Source: Poriferisodalis sp963663635 | GTDB taxonomy: Bacteria > Actinomycetota > Acidimicrobiia > Acidimicrobiales > Poriferisodalaceae | Reading direction: 5' to 3' | DNA length: 64,000 nt | Assembly: GCA_963663635.2 (NCBI GenBank) | Contig: CAXXMY010000005.1 | Location: forward strand, 1 to 64,000 | Shown here: piece after piece, positions 52,619 to 60,550 of the stretch | Numbering within the stretch: position 1 is the first letter of the stretch | Layout: the number at the start of each line of letters is the position of its first letter | The notes under the pieces: model-generated | What the model was told of the DNA's origin: nothing | The model's input: only the letters and a program-made list of their open reading frames with translations | Databases searched by the model: none | Program-made: the position numbers and the translations under genes

Positions 52619-52827
52619 CCGCTACCACGGTTCGCCGTGGACGGGTTCAGCAGCCATATCGGCCATGTCAGCGGTGAGGGTTGCGTATTCCAGTCGCTTG
52701 CCGTCGAGACGCGGCGATCATGGCGCCGCGGCACGGCGAGGGTGTTGACTGGGAGCATCGGCAGCGGACACAGGATTGGGTCCGATGACGGCAAGATCAA
52801 CCACCGCCTTGGGACGAGGGAGCGAAG

Positions 52828-53652
52828 ATGAGCCAGACAGTGCTCGATTCAGCGGTCGTCGACGACGAGACCATCGAGCGATTCCGCGCCGATGGCGTCG
52901 TGGCGCTGCGCAATGTGGTCAGCGCTGAGTGGGTCGAGCGACTGCGCGAGGGCGTCGCTGCCGAGATGGCCAACCCGAGCCCCACAGCGCACGCGTATGA
53001 GTCCACTGGCTTCTTCGGCGGGCTGGACCTTTGGCGCTTTCGTCCTGTCTTCCGCGAGTTCGTCCTCGGGTCACGCTTGGGCGAGTACGCGTCGGCAATG
53101 TTCGGTTCGCCGACCGTGCGCATGTACTACGACCAGCTCTTCGTGAAAGCACCCGGCGCCAGCCAGCCGGTGCCGTGGCACAACGACCAGCCGTACTGGC
53201 CGATATCGGGCCGCCAGGTGATGTCGTTCTGGATCGCCCTCGACGAGGTCGATGCCACCAGCGGCCGGGTCGAGTACGTACGCGGCTCGCACGCCTGGGA
53301 CCGCTGGTTCCAGCCTCGCACCTTTGCGCCCACGAACGCACACGACTACAAGCAGAATCCCGACTACGAACCCGCTCCCGATGTCGAGGCCGACCGCGAT
53401 GCCTACGACATCGTCTCGTTCGACCTCCAGCCGGGAGACGCTGTCGCGTTCTGGGCGATGGTCCTGCACGGCTCACGGGGCAACTCGAACACGGGTCGCT
53501 CCCGCCGGGGCTACGCGGTGCGCTACATCGGCACCGACGTGCGCTACGACCCCCGCATCGGCACCGCCGACGTACTGCACTACGACGAACTGGAGTCCGG
53601 CTCGCCGATGGAGACCGATCACTATCCGATTGTCTGGCCTCGCTCGGCCTGA
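52828..53652 (+). CDS. Phytanoyl-CoA dioxygenase (PhyH) family protein
   Basis: A 274-residue Fe(II)/2-oxoglutarate-dependent oxygenase. The HxD pair is in PVPWHNDQPYWPI (about residue 113), the distal His in MVLHGSRGN (about 212) and the 2-oxoglutarate Arg in RRGYAVRYIG. Substrates in this family range from branched fatty acyl-CoAs to small natural products and cannot be inferred. The ATG at 52828 has a gagcgaag ribosome-like sequence. The DUF1330 gene follows 83 bp downstream. Confidence 0.87.
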   Translation: MSQTVLDSAVVDDETIERFRADGVVALRNVVSAEWVERLREGVAAEMANPSPTAHAYESTGFFGGLDLWRFRPVFREFVLGSRLGEYASAMFGSPTVRMYYDQLFVKAPGASQPVPWHNDQPYWPISGRQVMSFWIALDEVDATSGRVEYVRGSHAWDRWFQPRTFAPTNAHDYKQNPDYEPAPDVEADRDAYDIVSFDLQPGDAVAFWAMVLHGSRGNSNTGRSRRGYAVRYIGTDVRYDPRIGTADVLHYDELESGSPMETDHYPIVWPRSA

Positions 53653-53735
53653 GCTGCTGCGCCGCGTTCACCGCATTTGTCAGGCTCGTCAGGTCTGCAA
53701 GACCGACCCCCTCCAAGATCCGAACAGGAGCCCTC

Positions 53736-54140
53736 GTGCACAAACACGCCTCAACCGCCCAGATAGACGCTGTCGCGGAGGGCGACCCCGACGAACCGGT
53801 CGTGATGCTCAACCTGCTGCGCTACCGCGAGACCGCCGAGCCGGGCTACGGCGTTGACGGCATGTCTGGCCAGGCCGCCTACCGGGAATACGGCCGCCGA
53901 TTCGCCGAGCTACACCCTCGTTTCGGAGGCGAACCCATCTGGATGGGACGCGGCGGCGTCACCGCCATCGGCCCGACCGATGAGCGCTGGGACATCGCCA
54001 TCCTCGTCCGGTATCCCACACGGGCTCAGTTCGTGGCGATGTTCCGCGATCCTGACTATCTCGCGATTGCGCCGATTCGCGCAGCGGCGCTGGAAGATTC
54101 GCGGATCATCGAGACCACCCAGTTGCTGCCGAAGACCTGA
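53736..54140 (+). CDS. DUF1330-like protein
   Basis: A 134-residue ferredoxin-fold protein of the DUF1330/monooxygenase-like group. VVMLNLLRYR and YPTRAQFVAMFRDPDYLAIA are typical. The GTG at 53736 is preceded by caggag at 6 nt. It is on the same strand as the PhyH gene and may be co-transcribed. Its reaction is unknown. Confidence 0.78.
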   Translation: MHKHASTAQIDAVAEGDPDEPVVMLNLLRYRETAEPGYGVDGMSGQAAYREYGRRFAELHPRFGGEPIWMGRGGVTAIGPTDERWDIAILVRYPTRAQFVAMFRDPDYLAIAPIRAAALEDSRIIETTQLLPKT

Positions 54141-54187
54141 CGGCCGCGGCAGCCCCGCCGACCCCGGCTGTCAGCCGGAGCCGGCTG

Positions 54188-54941
54188 CTACGCGTTGACT
54201 GACGTGTTGTTGTGGCTGCCGATCGTGCCGGACTGCATCGTGCGGCCCAGCATCATCAGCCAGACGAGGGCAATGACGGACCCGATGCCGTTGATGGCGT
54301 TCCACCCCTCGAAGTCGAAGATCGAGGCGATCACCCAGAACAGGACCGCCCACACGACGCCGACAACGGAGACAACAAGCGCTGCTGCACGCTGAAGCCC
54401 TGCGGGCAGGATCGGTCGAAGGCCGATCGACACAGAGCTCGCACCCAGCATCACCAGCGGCAAGGCCACGATTGCGATCCCGGCCTTGACGGAGTGCATC
54501 GACACAGCAACCTGCATCACCTCGGCGCTCCCCCGCCGCAAAGACCCCACCGAGGCCGTCATTCACAGCGATGACCATCATCTGATCGATCCCCTCACCG
54601 AGGATCAGCGCACCGGTGCCGAGCCCGGCCATCATCAGGCCGTATCTCGTTGCGGTGCAGTCGAGCCCCTCTTCGTGCGCCGTGTTCCACACCACCATGA
54701 GGCCCGCAATGATGGTGACGAGCGCCATTGCGACGAATATCGAGGTGAAATGGGTCAGTGCGGCGTTGTCCGCCATCGTCTCGACGCGACCTGCGAAATC
54801 CAGCCGGTCCACACTGTTGACGAGGACGCCGCCCGGTTCGATCATTCCTACGACCAGCGCAACCAATCCGCCGCCCATCAATGCGAATCCGCCGCGCTGG
54901 CGGCGAGTGGTCCGGTTGATCATGTCTAGGACATTTGCCAT
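54188..54941 (-). pseudogene. Multi-helix membrane protein gene with frameshift
   Basis: From ATG 54941 (AGGGGG just upstream) the frame gives MANVLDMINRTTRRQRGGFA and three helices, ending near VNDGLGGVFAAG. The second half, with helices IVALPLVMLGASSVSIGL, AAALVVSVVGVVWAVLF and SVIALVWLMMLG, is in another frame to the stop at 54188. The change occurs at a run of five C (54530-54534); one base fewer would restore a single protein of about 250 residues. No family is recognised. A sequencing or consensus error is possible. Confidence 0.7.
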
Positions 54942-55129
54942 CTCGACCCCCTTGGCCCCGCGAACGCAGAAATCTCTATGACAGTAGTGCGGGAATGAAA
55001 TCCATCGGGATGGCTGTAGGGCGCCGTGCTGTTCGATTCTCAGGCGACATGGTCGACCGTGCATCGGGCGTGCAAAGATCTCGTCTGACGGCACGAGCAG
55101 ATTGCCGAAGCAATGGATGAGATGAAGCG

Positions 55130-55750
55130 ATGGATGAGATTGGGAGCAGCACAGCGATGAAGTCGGACGAAGCGCTGATCCAGGGACTGGGTGCCGACGG
55201 CCTCGAGGCGATGGAGCCGATCACTGCCAGAGTCGCGGTTGCGGCGTCGGCCGATGACGTGTGGAGCGCGATCAGCGAATCAGGGAACTTGGTCAACATC
55301 CATCCCTTCTGTGAGCGCAACGAGGTGGAGCGCTGGGACGGCGCGTGCAGCCGTGACCGTGTGCACTACTACAGCGGCGTTCACTACCAGCGGGAGTTCC
55401 TGGACTGGTTCGATGGCGTCGGTTACGACCTGGTACTCGGTCCGACCGAGGCTCGTACGGCCCTCGTTCGATGGCGCATCGCTGACCCAGCGGGGCCGGC
55501 GCGTGCCGACTCGGCGAACTCGGCGGCCGATGCCGAATCGCCTGGGTGCGAGTTCAGCATCAAGGTCGTGGCCCTGCTGCGTGGCGACGTGCCCACCGCA
55601 GAGCGCGACCGTTACGCCGAGAAGATGATCCGCAGAGCGCTGCCGTCGTACCTCGACTCGGTGGTGCGTGGCACCGCGTACTTCTCCGAAACTGGCACGC
55701 CCGTCACGAAGAACCAGTTCGGCACGCACCCCATCTACTCACCGACCTGA
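55130..55750 (+). CDS. SRPBCC/polyketide-cyclase-like protein
   Basis: A 206-residue protein. VAVAASADDVWSAISESGNL near residue 35 is the characteristic start of the SRPBCC (START-like) fold, with strands and the long C-terminal helix (MIRRALPSYLDSVVRGT) following. Members bind hydrophobic ligands or act as cyclases. Another in-frame ATG at 55157 is possible. It precedes the enoyl-CoA hydratase on the same strand. Confidence 0.75.
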   Translation: MDEIGSSTAMKSDEALIQGLGADGLEAMEPITARVAVAASADDVWSAISESGNLVNIHPFCERNEVERWDGACSRDRVHYYSGVHYQREFLDWFDGVGYDLVLGPTEARTALVRWRIADPAGPARADSANSAADAESPGCEFSIKVVALLRGDVPTAERDRYAEKMIRRALPSYLDSVVRGTAYFSETGTPVTKNQFGTHPIYSPT

Positions 55751-55818
55751 TCTGGCCGCGAGTACCGCCTGGGCCGCGCCGGGGCGGCGCAGGATCGTGG
55801 GGGCTAGCGTCACCCGGC

Positions 55819-56596
55819 ATGGGTGAATTCTGTTATGCGGAGCGCGACGGGCATCTGTTCGTCGTGACGATCAACCGGCCGGAGCGGATGAATGCGCTGC
55901 ATCCGCCAGCGAGTGCGGAGATGTCGGAACTCTTCGACGAGTTCCAGAACGATCCGGAGCTGTGGGTCGCCATCGTGACCGGCGAAGGTGACCGGGCGTT
56001 CTCGGCAGGCAATGACCTGCGCTACCAGGCCGAGGGAGGCGATCGCTCGGCCCAACCGGCGTCAGGCTTCGCAGGGCTGACCTCGCGCTGGGACCTCGAC
56101 AAGCCCGTCATCGCTGCGGTGAATGGCGTGGCGATGGGCGGTGGTTTCGAGATCGCGCTGGCCTGCGACATCATCGTCGCCTCGGAGAACGCGCTGCTGG
56201 CACTGCCCGAGCCGAAGGTGGGCCTCGCTGCCCTGGCCGGCGGGGTGCATCGGCTGCCTCGCCACATTGGGCTGAAGCGGGCCATGAGCATGATGCTGAC
56301 CGGTCGTCACGTGCCCGCCGCGGAGGCCAAGGAGTTGGGCATCGTCGCCGAGGTGGTCCCCCGAGGCGAGGCGCTCGCATGCGCCCGACGCTGGGCCGAG
56401 ATGATCTTGGAATGCTCGCCGATGTCGATCCGGGCCACCAAGCAGGCCTGCGATGCAGGGCCTCAACGAGGCCAGCGTGCAAGCCGCGCACGAGGGCCGC
56501 TATGAGGCGGTGCGGGCGATGAACAGCAGCACCGATTACATCGAAGGGCCGCGGGCATTCTCCGAGAAGCGCCCGCCCCAGTGGCAGGGCCGCTAG
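55819..56596 (+). pseudogene. Enoyl-CoA hydratase/isomerase gene with C-terminal frameshift
   Basis: From ATG 55819 the first 212 codons are a normal crotonase: SAGNDLRYQ and VNGVAMGGGFEIALACD form the oxyanion hole, and AEAKELGIVAEV is the usual downstream site. After RATKQAC (about 56451) an extra G at 56452 shifts the frame, giving a short wrong tail to 56505. In the other frame the expected ending (MQGLNEASVQAAHEGRYEAV on to RPPQWQGR, stop 56596) follows. The missing tail packs the trimer, so activity is doubtful unless the base is a sequencing error. Confidence 0.8.
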
Positions 56597-56647
56597 CAGT
56601 CGTCATTCCCCCTGTAACCGAGGATCGTCCTCCGGCCTCAGGCTGTC

Positions 56648-58039
56648 TCAATCGGCGCCTGGAATCCAGCTTGTGCCGGCCAGCGGCACCTTGGCCATGG
56701 CTGCGGCCTCCACGGTGAGCGCGGCCAGGTCTTCGGGCTCCAGATTCAGCACGTGCGACTTGCCGTTGGCGCGAGCCAGGATCTGGGTCTCGATAGTGAG
56801 CACACTCAGGTAGTTGGCCAGGCGCCGCCCAGCCAGCACTGGGTCGAGCCGGGCGGACAGATCCGGGTCTTGCGTGGTGATGCCGGCGGGGTCGGTGCCG
56901 GCCTGGAAGTCCTCCCAGAAACCGGCCGAGGTCCCCAAGGCGCGGTACTCGTGCTCATACGCGGGGTCGTTGTCGCCGATGGCGATGAGCGCAGCGGTGC
57001 CGATCGAGACGGCGTCGGCGCCCAGCGCCAGCGCCTTGGCCACGTCTGCGCCTGAGCGAAAGCCGCCCGCGGCGATCAGCTTCACCTCGCGGCGGTGCAC
57101 ACCGAGTTCGTGCAGGGCTCGCACGGCTTCGGGAATTGCGGCCACTGTCGGGATGCCGACATGCTCGATGAACACGTCCTGGGTGGCGGCGGTGCCGCCT
57201 TGCATGCCGTCGACCACCACTGCGTCGGCGCCGGCCTTCACCGCGAGCGCAGTGTCGTAGTAGGGGCGAGCCGCACCGACCTTCACGTAGATCGGCACCC
57301 GCCAGTCGGTGATCTCACGCAGCTCGCCGATCTTGATCTCCAGGTCGTCAGGGCCGGTCCAGTCGGGATGACGGCACGCTGAGCGCTGGTCGATCCCGGT
57401 GGGAAGGGTGCGCATCTCGGCCACCCGTTCGGTGATCTTCTGGCCGAGCAGCATCCCGCCGCCGCCCGGCTTGGCGCCCTGGCCCACCACCACCTCAATG
57501 GCATCCGCCACTCGCAGATGGTCCGGGTTCATGCCGTAGCGAGACGGCAGGTACTGGTAGACGAGCACCGAGGAGTGCTCGCGTTCCTCGGTGGTCATGC
57601 CGCCGTCGCCGGTGGTGGTGGATGTGCCCGCCGCCGACGCGCCGCGGCCGAGCGCCTCCTTGGCTTGGGCCGACAGCGAGCCGAAGCTCATCCCGGCGAT
57701 GGTGACGGGGATCTTCAGGTGCACCGGACGCTCGGCGCGGTCCTCGCCGATCACCACGTCGGTGCCGCAGGCCTCGCGGTAACCCTCCAACGGGTAACGC
57801 GACATCGACGCCCCGAGGAACACCAGGTCATCGAGCGTGGGAAGGCGGCGTTTGGCCCCCCAACCCCGGATGCGGTAGATGCCGGTGTTGGCGGCCCGGC
57901 GGATCTCGGCGATCACGTTGCGGTCGAAGGTGTAGGACTCGCGCAGGTGCCAGTAGTCGGGATCTGAGGCGGCGAGCGGCGGCGAGGTGTCGGCGGGTGT
58001 GGGGCCGCCATTCGGTGGCCCATGCGGTGTCCCATTCAT
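56648..58039 (-). CDS. Glutamate-synthase-like FMN domain protein (MgsC/GlxD-like)
   Basis: A 463-residue TIM-barrel flavoprotein matching the FMN-binding domain of glutamate synthase: IAGMSFGSLSAQAKEALGRG, GAKPGGGGMLLGQKI and AGADAVVVDGMQGGTAATQD. Only one Cys is in the region where GltB holds its 3Fe-4S ligands, so the cluster motif is not evident. It overlaps the preceding gene by 4 nt. With the genes at 58036 and 58796 it forms the three parts of a split GltB, as in N-methylglutamate synthase (MgsABC) and rhizobial GlxBCD. Which reaction it performs here is inference. Confidence 0.85.
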   Translation of the reverse strand: MNGTPHGPPNGGPTPADTSPPLAASDPDYWHLRESYTFDRNVIAEIRRAANTGIYRIRGWGAKRRLPTLDDLVFLGASMSRYPLEGYREACGTDVVIGEDRAERPVHLKIPVTIAGMSFGSLSAQAKEALGRGASAAGTSTTTGDGGMTTEEREHSSVLVYQYLPSRYGMNPDHLRVADAIEVVVGQGAKPGGGGMLLGQKITERVAEMRTLPTGIDQRSACRHPDWTGPDDLEIKIGELREITDWRVPIYVKVGAARPYYDTALAVKAGADAVVVDGMQGGTAATQDVFIEHVGIPTVAAIPEAVRALHELGVHRREVKLIAAGGFRSGADVAKALALGADAVSIGTAALIAIGDNDPAYEHEYRALGTSAGFWEDFQAGTDPAGITTQDPDLSARLDPVLAGRRLANYLSVLTIETQILARANGKSHVLNLEPEDLAALTVEAAAMAKVPLAGTSWIPGAD

Positions 58040-58782
58040 GAGCCGGCCACCTCCGTGTTTGTCGCGGCGGCAGTCTCGGCGGCGGCCGCCAATGCGTCCA
58101 CGTTGTCGATGGTGAAGTTGTAGAGGCGCCGCGCCGATCCGTAGCGTCGGAAATCGCCGGGCTTGGCGCCGTCGGCCGCCTCGCCGGCTGCGGCCAGCAA
58201 TCGCCCCAGCGTGTCGAGATGTTCGGGCCGTATCTCCTTGCGCACACAGTCGGCGCCCAGCGACTCCACGTTGCCCCGCACGAAGATCTGCGCCTCGTAG
58301 ATCGAGTCGCCCAGGTCTGCGGCGGCATCGCCGCAGACCACCAGGTTGCCGGCTTGTGCCATGAACGCACTCATGTGGCCAACGTTGCCGCCCACCACGA
58401 TGTCGACACCCTTCATGGAAATGCCGCATCGGGCGCCTGCGTTGCCGCCCACCACTAAGAGACCGCCACAGCCGGTGGCACCCGCCGACATGGTGGCGTT
58501 GCCGGTGATGTGCACCACCCCGGACATGACGTTCTCAGCCAGCCCGGTGCTGGCGTTGCCCTCCACCAGCACGCGGCCCCGCTCGTGCATCCCGGCGCAG
58601 TAGTAGCCCACCGAGCCGCGCACCACCACATTGATGTCCGCGGTGATCCCGCAGGCCACGGCGTGGGCGCCTCGGGGGTTGACCACCTCGAAGGACTCGC
58701 CGCTGGGCGCGTCGTGCAGTGCCTGATTGAGTTCTCGCCCGCTCACCTCGGCGAGATCGAAGACGCGCGCAACCCCGCTCAT
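58036..58782 (-). CDS. Glutamate-synthase GXGXG-domain protein (MgsB/GlxC-like)
   Basis: A 248-residue right-handed beta-helix of the GXGXG type, the C-terminal structural domain of glutamate synthase. Repeated turns such as VVRGSVGYYCAGMHERGRVL, VVHITGNATMSAGATG and VVGGNVGHMSAFMAQAG are visible. The ATG at 58782 (MSGVARVFDLAEVSGREL) is chosen over an upstream start at 58878 that would overlap the next gene's coding region. It stops with a 4-nt overlap on the FMN subunit. Confidence 0.85.
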   Translation of the reverse strand: MSGVARVFDLAEVSGRELNQALHDAPSGESFEVVNPRGAHAVACGITADINVVVRGSVGYYCAGMHERGRVLVEGNASTGLAENVMSGVVHITGNATMSAGATGCGGLLVVGGNAGARCGISMKGVDIVVGGNVGHMSAFMAQAGNLVVCGDAAADLGDSIYEAQIFVRGNVESLGADCVRKEIRPEHLDTLGRLLAAAGEAADGAKPGDFRRYGSARRLYNFTIDNVDALAAAAETAAATNTEVAGS

Positions 58783-58795
58783 GCCGTTCGGGCCC

Positions 58796-59695
58796 TCATG
58801 CGGCCAGGCTCCATGCGTAGATGCGCGCCGGTTCGGGCTCCCATATTTCGGCGTCGTTCGCACCGGGCAGGCGCGCAATGGCCCGGTATTCCGACGACAT
58901 AGCCACCCAATCGTCAGTCTCCGCCACTACCGCTGGCTTGCAGGCGATGGGGTCGCGCAGGATGGCGAACCCGTCGGCCACGCCAATCGCAAACGTGTAG
59001 AAGCCGTCCAGGTCGCTCAGTGCCCCCTCCAAGGCGCCGGAGATGGTGTCGCCTGAGCGCATTCGCCATGAGAGGTAGCCGGCGGCCACCTCAGAGTCAT
59101 TCTCGGTCTGGAACGACTCGCCCCGAGCCTCCAAGAACCGACGGAGCCGGTTGTGGTTCGACAGCGATCCGTTGTGCACCAGGCAGGTATCGGCGCCGGT
59201 GACGAACGGGTGCGAGCCATTGGTGGTCACCGCTGATTCTGTGGCCATCCGGGTGTGGGCCAGCGCGTGGGTGCCGGCGCGCCCCGCCAGGTCGTAGCGC
59301 TCGGCCACCAGATCCGGGTCGCCCACCGCCTTGTACAGCTCGATCTGGTCGCCGTAGCTGAGCACGGACGCGCCCGCCACGTTGTCGATGATCCACTGGC
59401 GGACGGTGCGTCCGTCGCCGCCGGTGGAGAACACGGCGTGGTCGTGCACCGGCCGCACCGTCACTTCCGCGCCCAGCACTCTCTCGAGCGCGGCAGCCAC
59501 CTGCCCCCAGTCCACCTCGAGCCCTTCGGCCAGCACGGTGATGCGCGTTCGGCCCACGATTCCCGGGTCGTACACGGCGAAACCGGCACTGTCGGGGCCG
59601 CGGTCGCGCATCTCGCGCAGCATCACTGCCGTCAGCCGGCCCAGTTCGTGCCGGTGGGTCTCGGTTTTGCAGAACAGGCCCACGATGCCGCACAT
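58796..59695 (-). CDS. Class II glutamine amidotransferase subunit (MgsA/GlxB-like)
   Basis: A 299-residue amidotransferase. After removal of Met the catalytic Cys is N-terminal (MCGIVGLF), and LAHTRMATESAV and LVHNGSLSNHNRL are the glutamine-site motifs. GGAGGAAC lies at ideal distance before the ATG at 59695. It is the first gene of the split glutamate-synthase-like operon and would supply ammonia from glutamine, or in MgsA-type enzymes act in transferring methylamine-derived groups. Confidence 0.88.
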   Translation of the reverse strand: MCGIVGLFCKTETHRHELGRLTAVMLREMRDRGPDSAGFAVYDPGIVGRTRITVLAEGLEVDWGQVAAALERVLGAEVTVRPVHDHAVFSTGGDGRTVRQWIIDNVAGASVLSYGDQIELYKAVGDPDLVAERYDLAGRAGTHALAHTRMATESAVTTNGSHPFVTGADTCLVHNGSLSNHNRLRRFLEARGESFQTENDSEVAAGYLSWRMRSGDTISGALEGALSDLDGFYTFAIGVADGFAILRDPIACKPAVVAETDDWVAMSSEYRAIARLPGANDAEIWEPEPARIYAWSLAA

Positions 59696-59840
59696 GGCGT
59701 TCCTCCGCCCGACGGTCCCCATCGCCGCCAGTCCAGCCCCGAACCGTAGCGCTCAGCCCTGCGGGAGCCGCCGCTACGACCCTGCTGGTGCTGCTGACGA
59801 CGATAGGAGGCATCTCGTTTCCTCATAAAGGATCGGGCTC

Positions 59841-59942
59841 ATGTGGCTGGTTCTGTCGATTGGCGCTGGAGTGGTGGCTGCGTGGGTGATGGGCGTGGTG
59901 CTGGTGTGGCCTATGAGCCTCGCCATCTGCCAGCAGGGTTGA
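59841..59942 (+). CDS. Possible small membrane peptide
   Basis: A 33-residue open frame starting MWLVLSIGAGVVAAWVMGVV with one strongly hydrophobic helix; aaagga lies about 9 nt upstream. It ends just before the kinase relic. It may be a real small protein, part of the same decayed locus, or chance. Confidence 0.25.
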   Translation: MWLVLSIGAGVVAAWVMGVVLVWPMSLAICQQG

Positions 59943-59946
59943 CGAG

Positions 59947-60157
59947 GTGAGCCGCAGCGCGGGCAAGACGACCCTTGCACTGACGTATCTGCGGGCGGGG
60001 TCTGCGGGCATGGACTATTTGAACGCAGACTTGATCGCCGCCGGTTTGAGGCGGGGTTGAGGAACTTCCGAGCGCTCTATGGCCGGCACCGTTGACGACT
60101 GGGTCCTCTTCGACAACAGCGGCTCGGAGCCCATGGTCCTCGAACGCAAGGAGTGCG
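59947..60157 (+). pseudogene. Remnant of a zeta-toxin-like P-loop kinase
   Basis: The first frame gives SRSAGKTTLALTYLRAGSAG and MDYLNADLIAAGL, the P-loop and NADLIAxGL motif of zeta-toxin-like kinases, then a stop at 60058-60060. Shifted frames then give NFRALYGR and VDDWVLFDNSGSEPMVLERK, the usual end of the same family. The middle of the protein (about 100 residues) is missing. The conserved small gene immediately downstream is intact. Confidence 0.7.
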
Positions 60158-60400
60158 GTGAGCAGCAACGTTGAGATGATGTCCGAGCCCGACCTCGCAT
60201 CACCGATTCATGACGAGGCTTGGTACCGGGAGATCGTCGACGCACTGCGCCGCGCAGCCAAACAGGCACATCTGACCGCCTACCAGACGGGTACGGGCGT
60301 TGTTGTTCGGCGTGACGGTGTGCTGTCGGTCATCGCTCCTGACCCGGAGCTGTATGAGGACCTGATCCCGCCGCCGTTCGCGGAGCAGTCAGCCTCCTGA
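60158..60400 (+). CDS. Small protein paired with the lost zeta-like kinase
   Basis: An 80-residue acidic protein: EPDLASPIHDEAWYREIVDA, then a helical ALRRAAKQAHLTAYQTGTGV and a C-terminal SVIAPDPELYEDLIPPP. The GTG at 60158 is preceded by aaggag and overlaps the end of the kinase relic. In related genomes I expect such a gene beside a zeta-like kinase, so it may be its former antitoxin or partner. That pairing is inferred. Confidence 0.6.
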   Translation: MSSNVEMMSEPDLASPIHDEAWYREIVDALRRAAKQAHLTAYQTGTGVVVRRDGVLSVIAPDPELYEDLIPPPFAEQSAS

Positions 60401-60550
60401 GTATCGCGAGCCTCGGGCGCTCAACGCCCGACATCGAAGGCGAAGAGTCGACGCACGTAAGTCGTGCGCCCGAATCCCGGCACCGGAGGCGTTGACTACT
60501 GTCATCGCTTAGGTGTGGCCTGGGACGCCACCAACGCAGGGGGGAACGCC

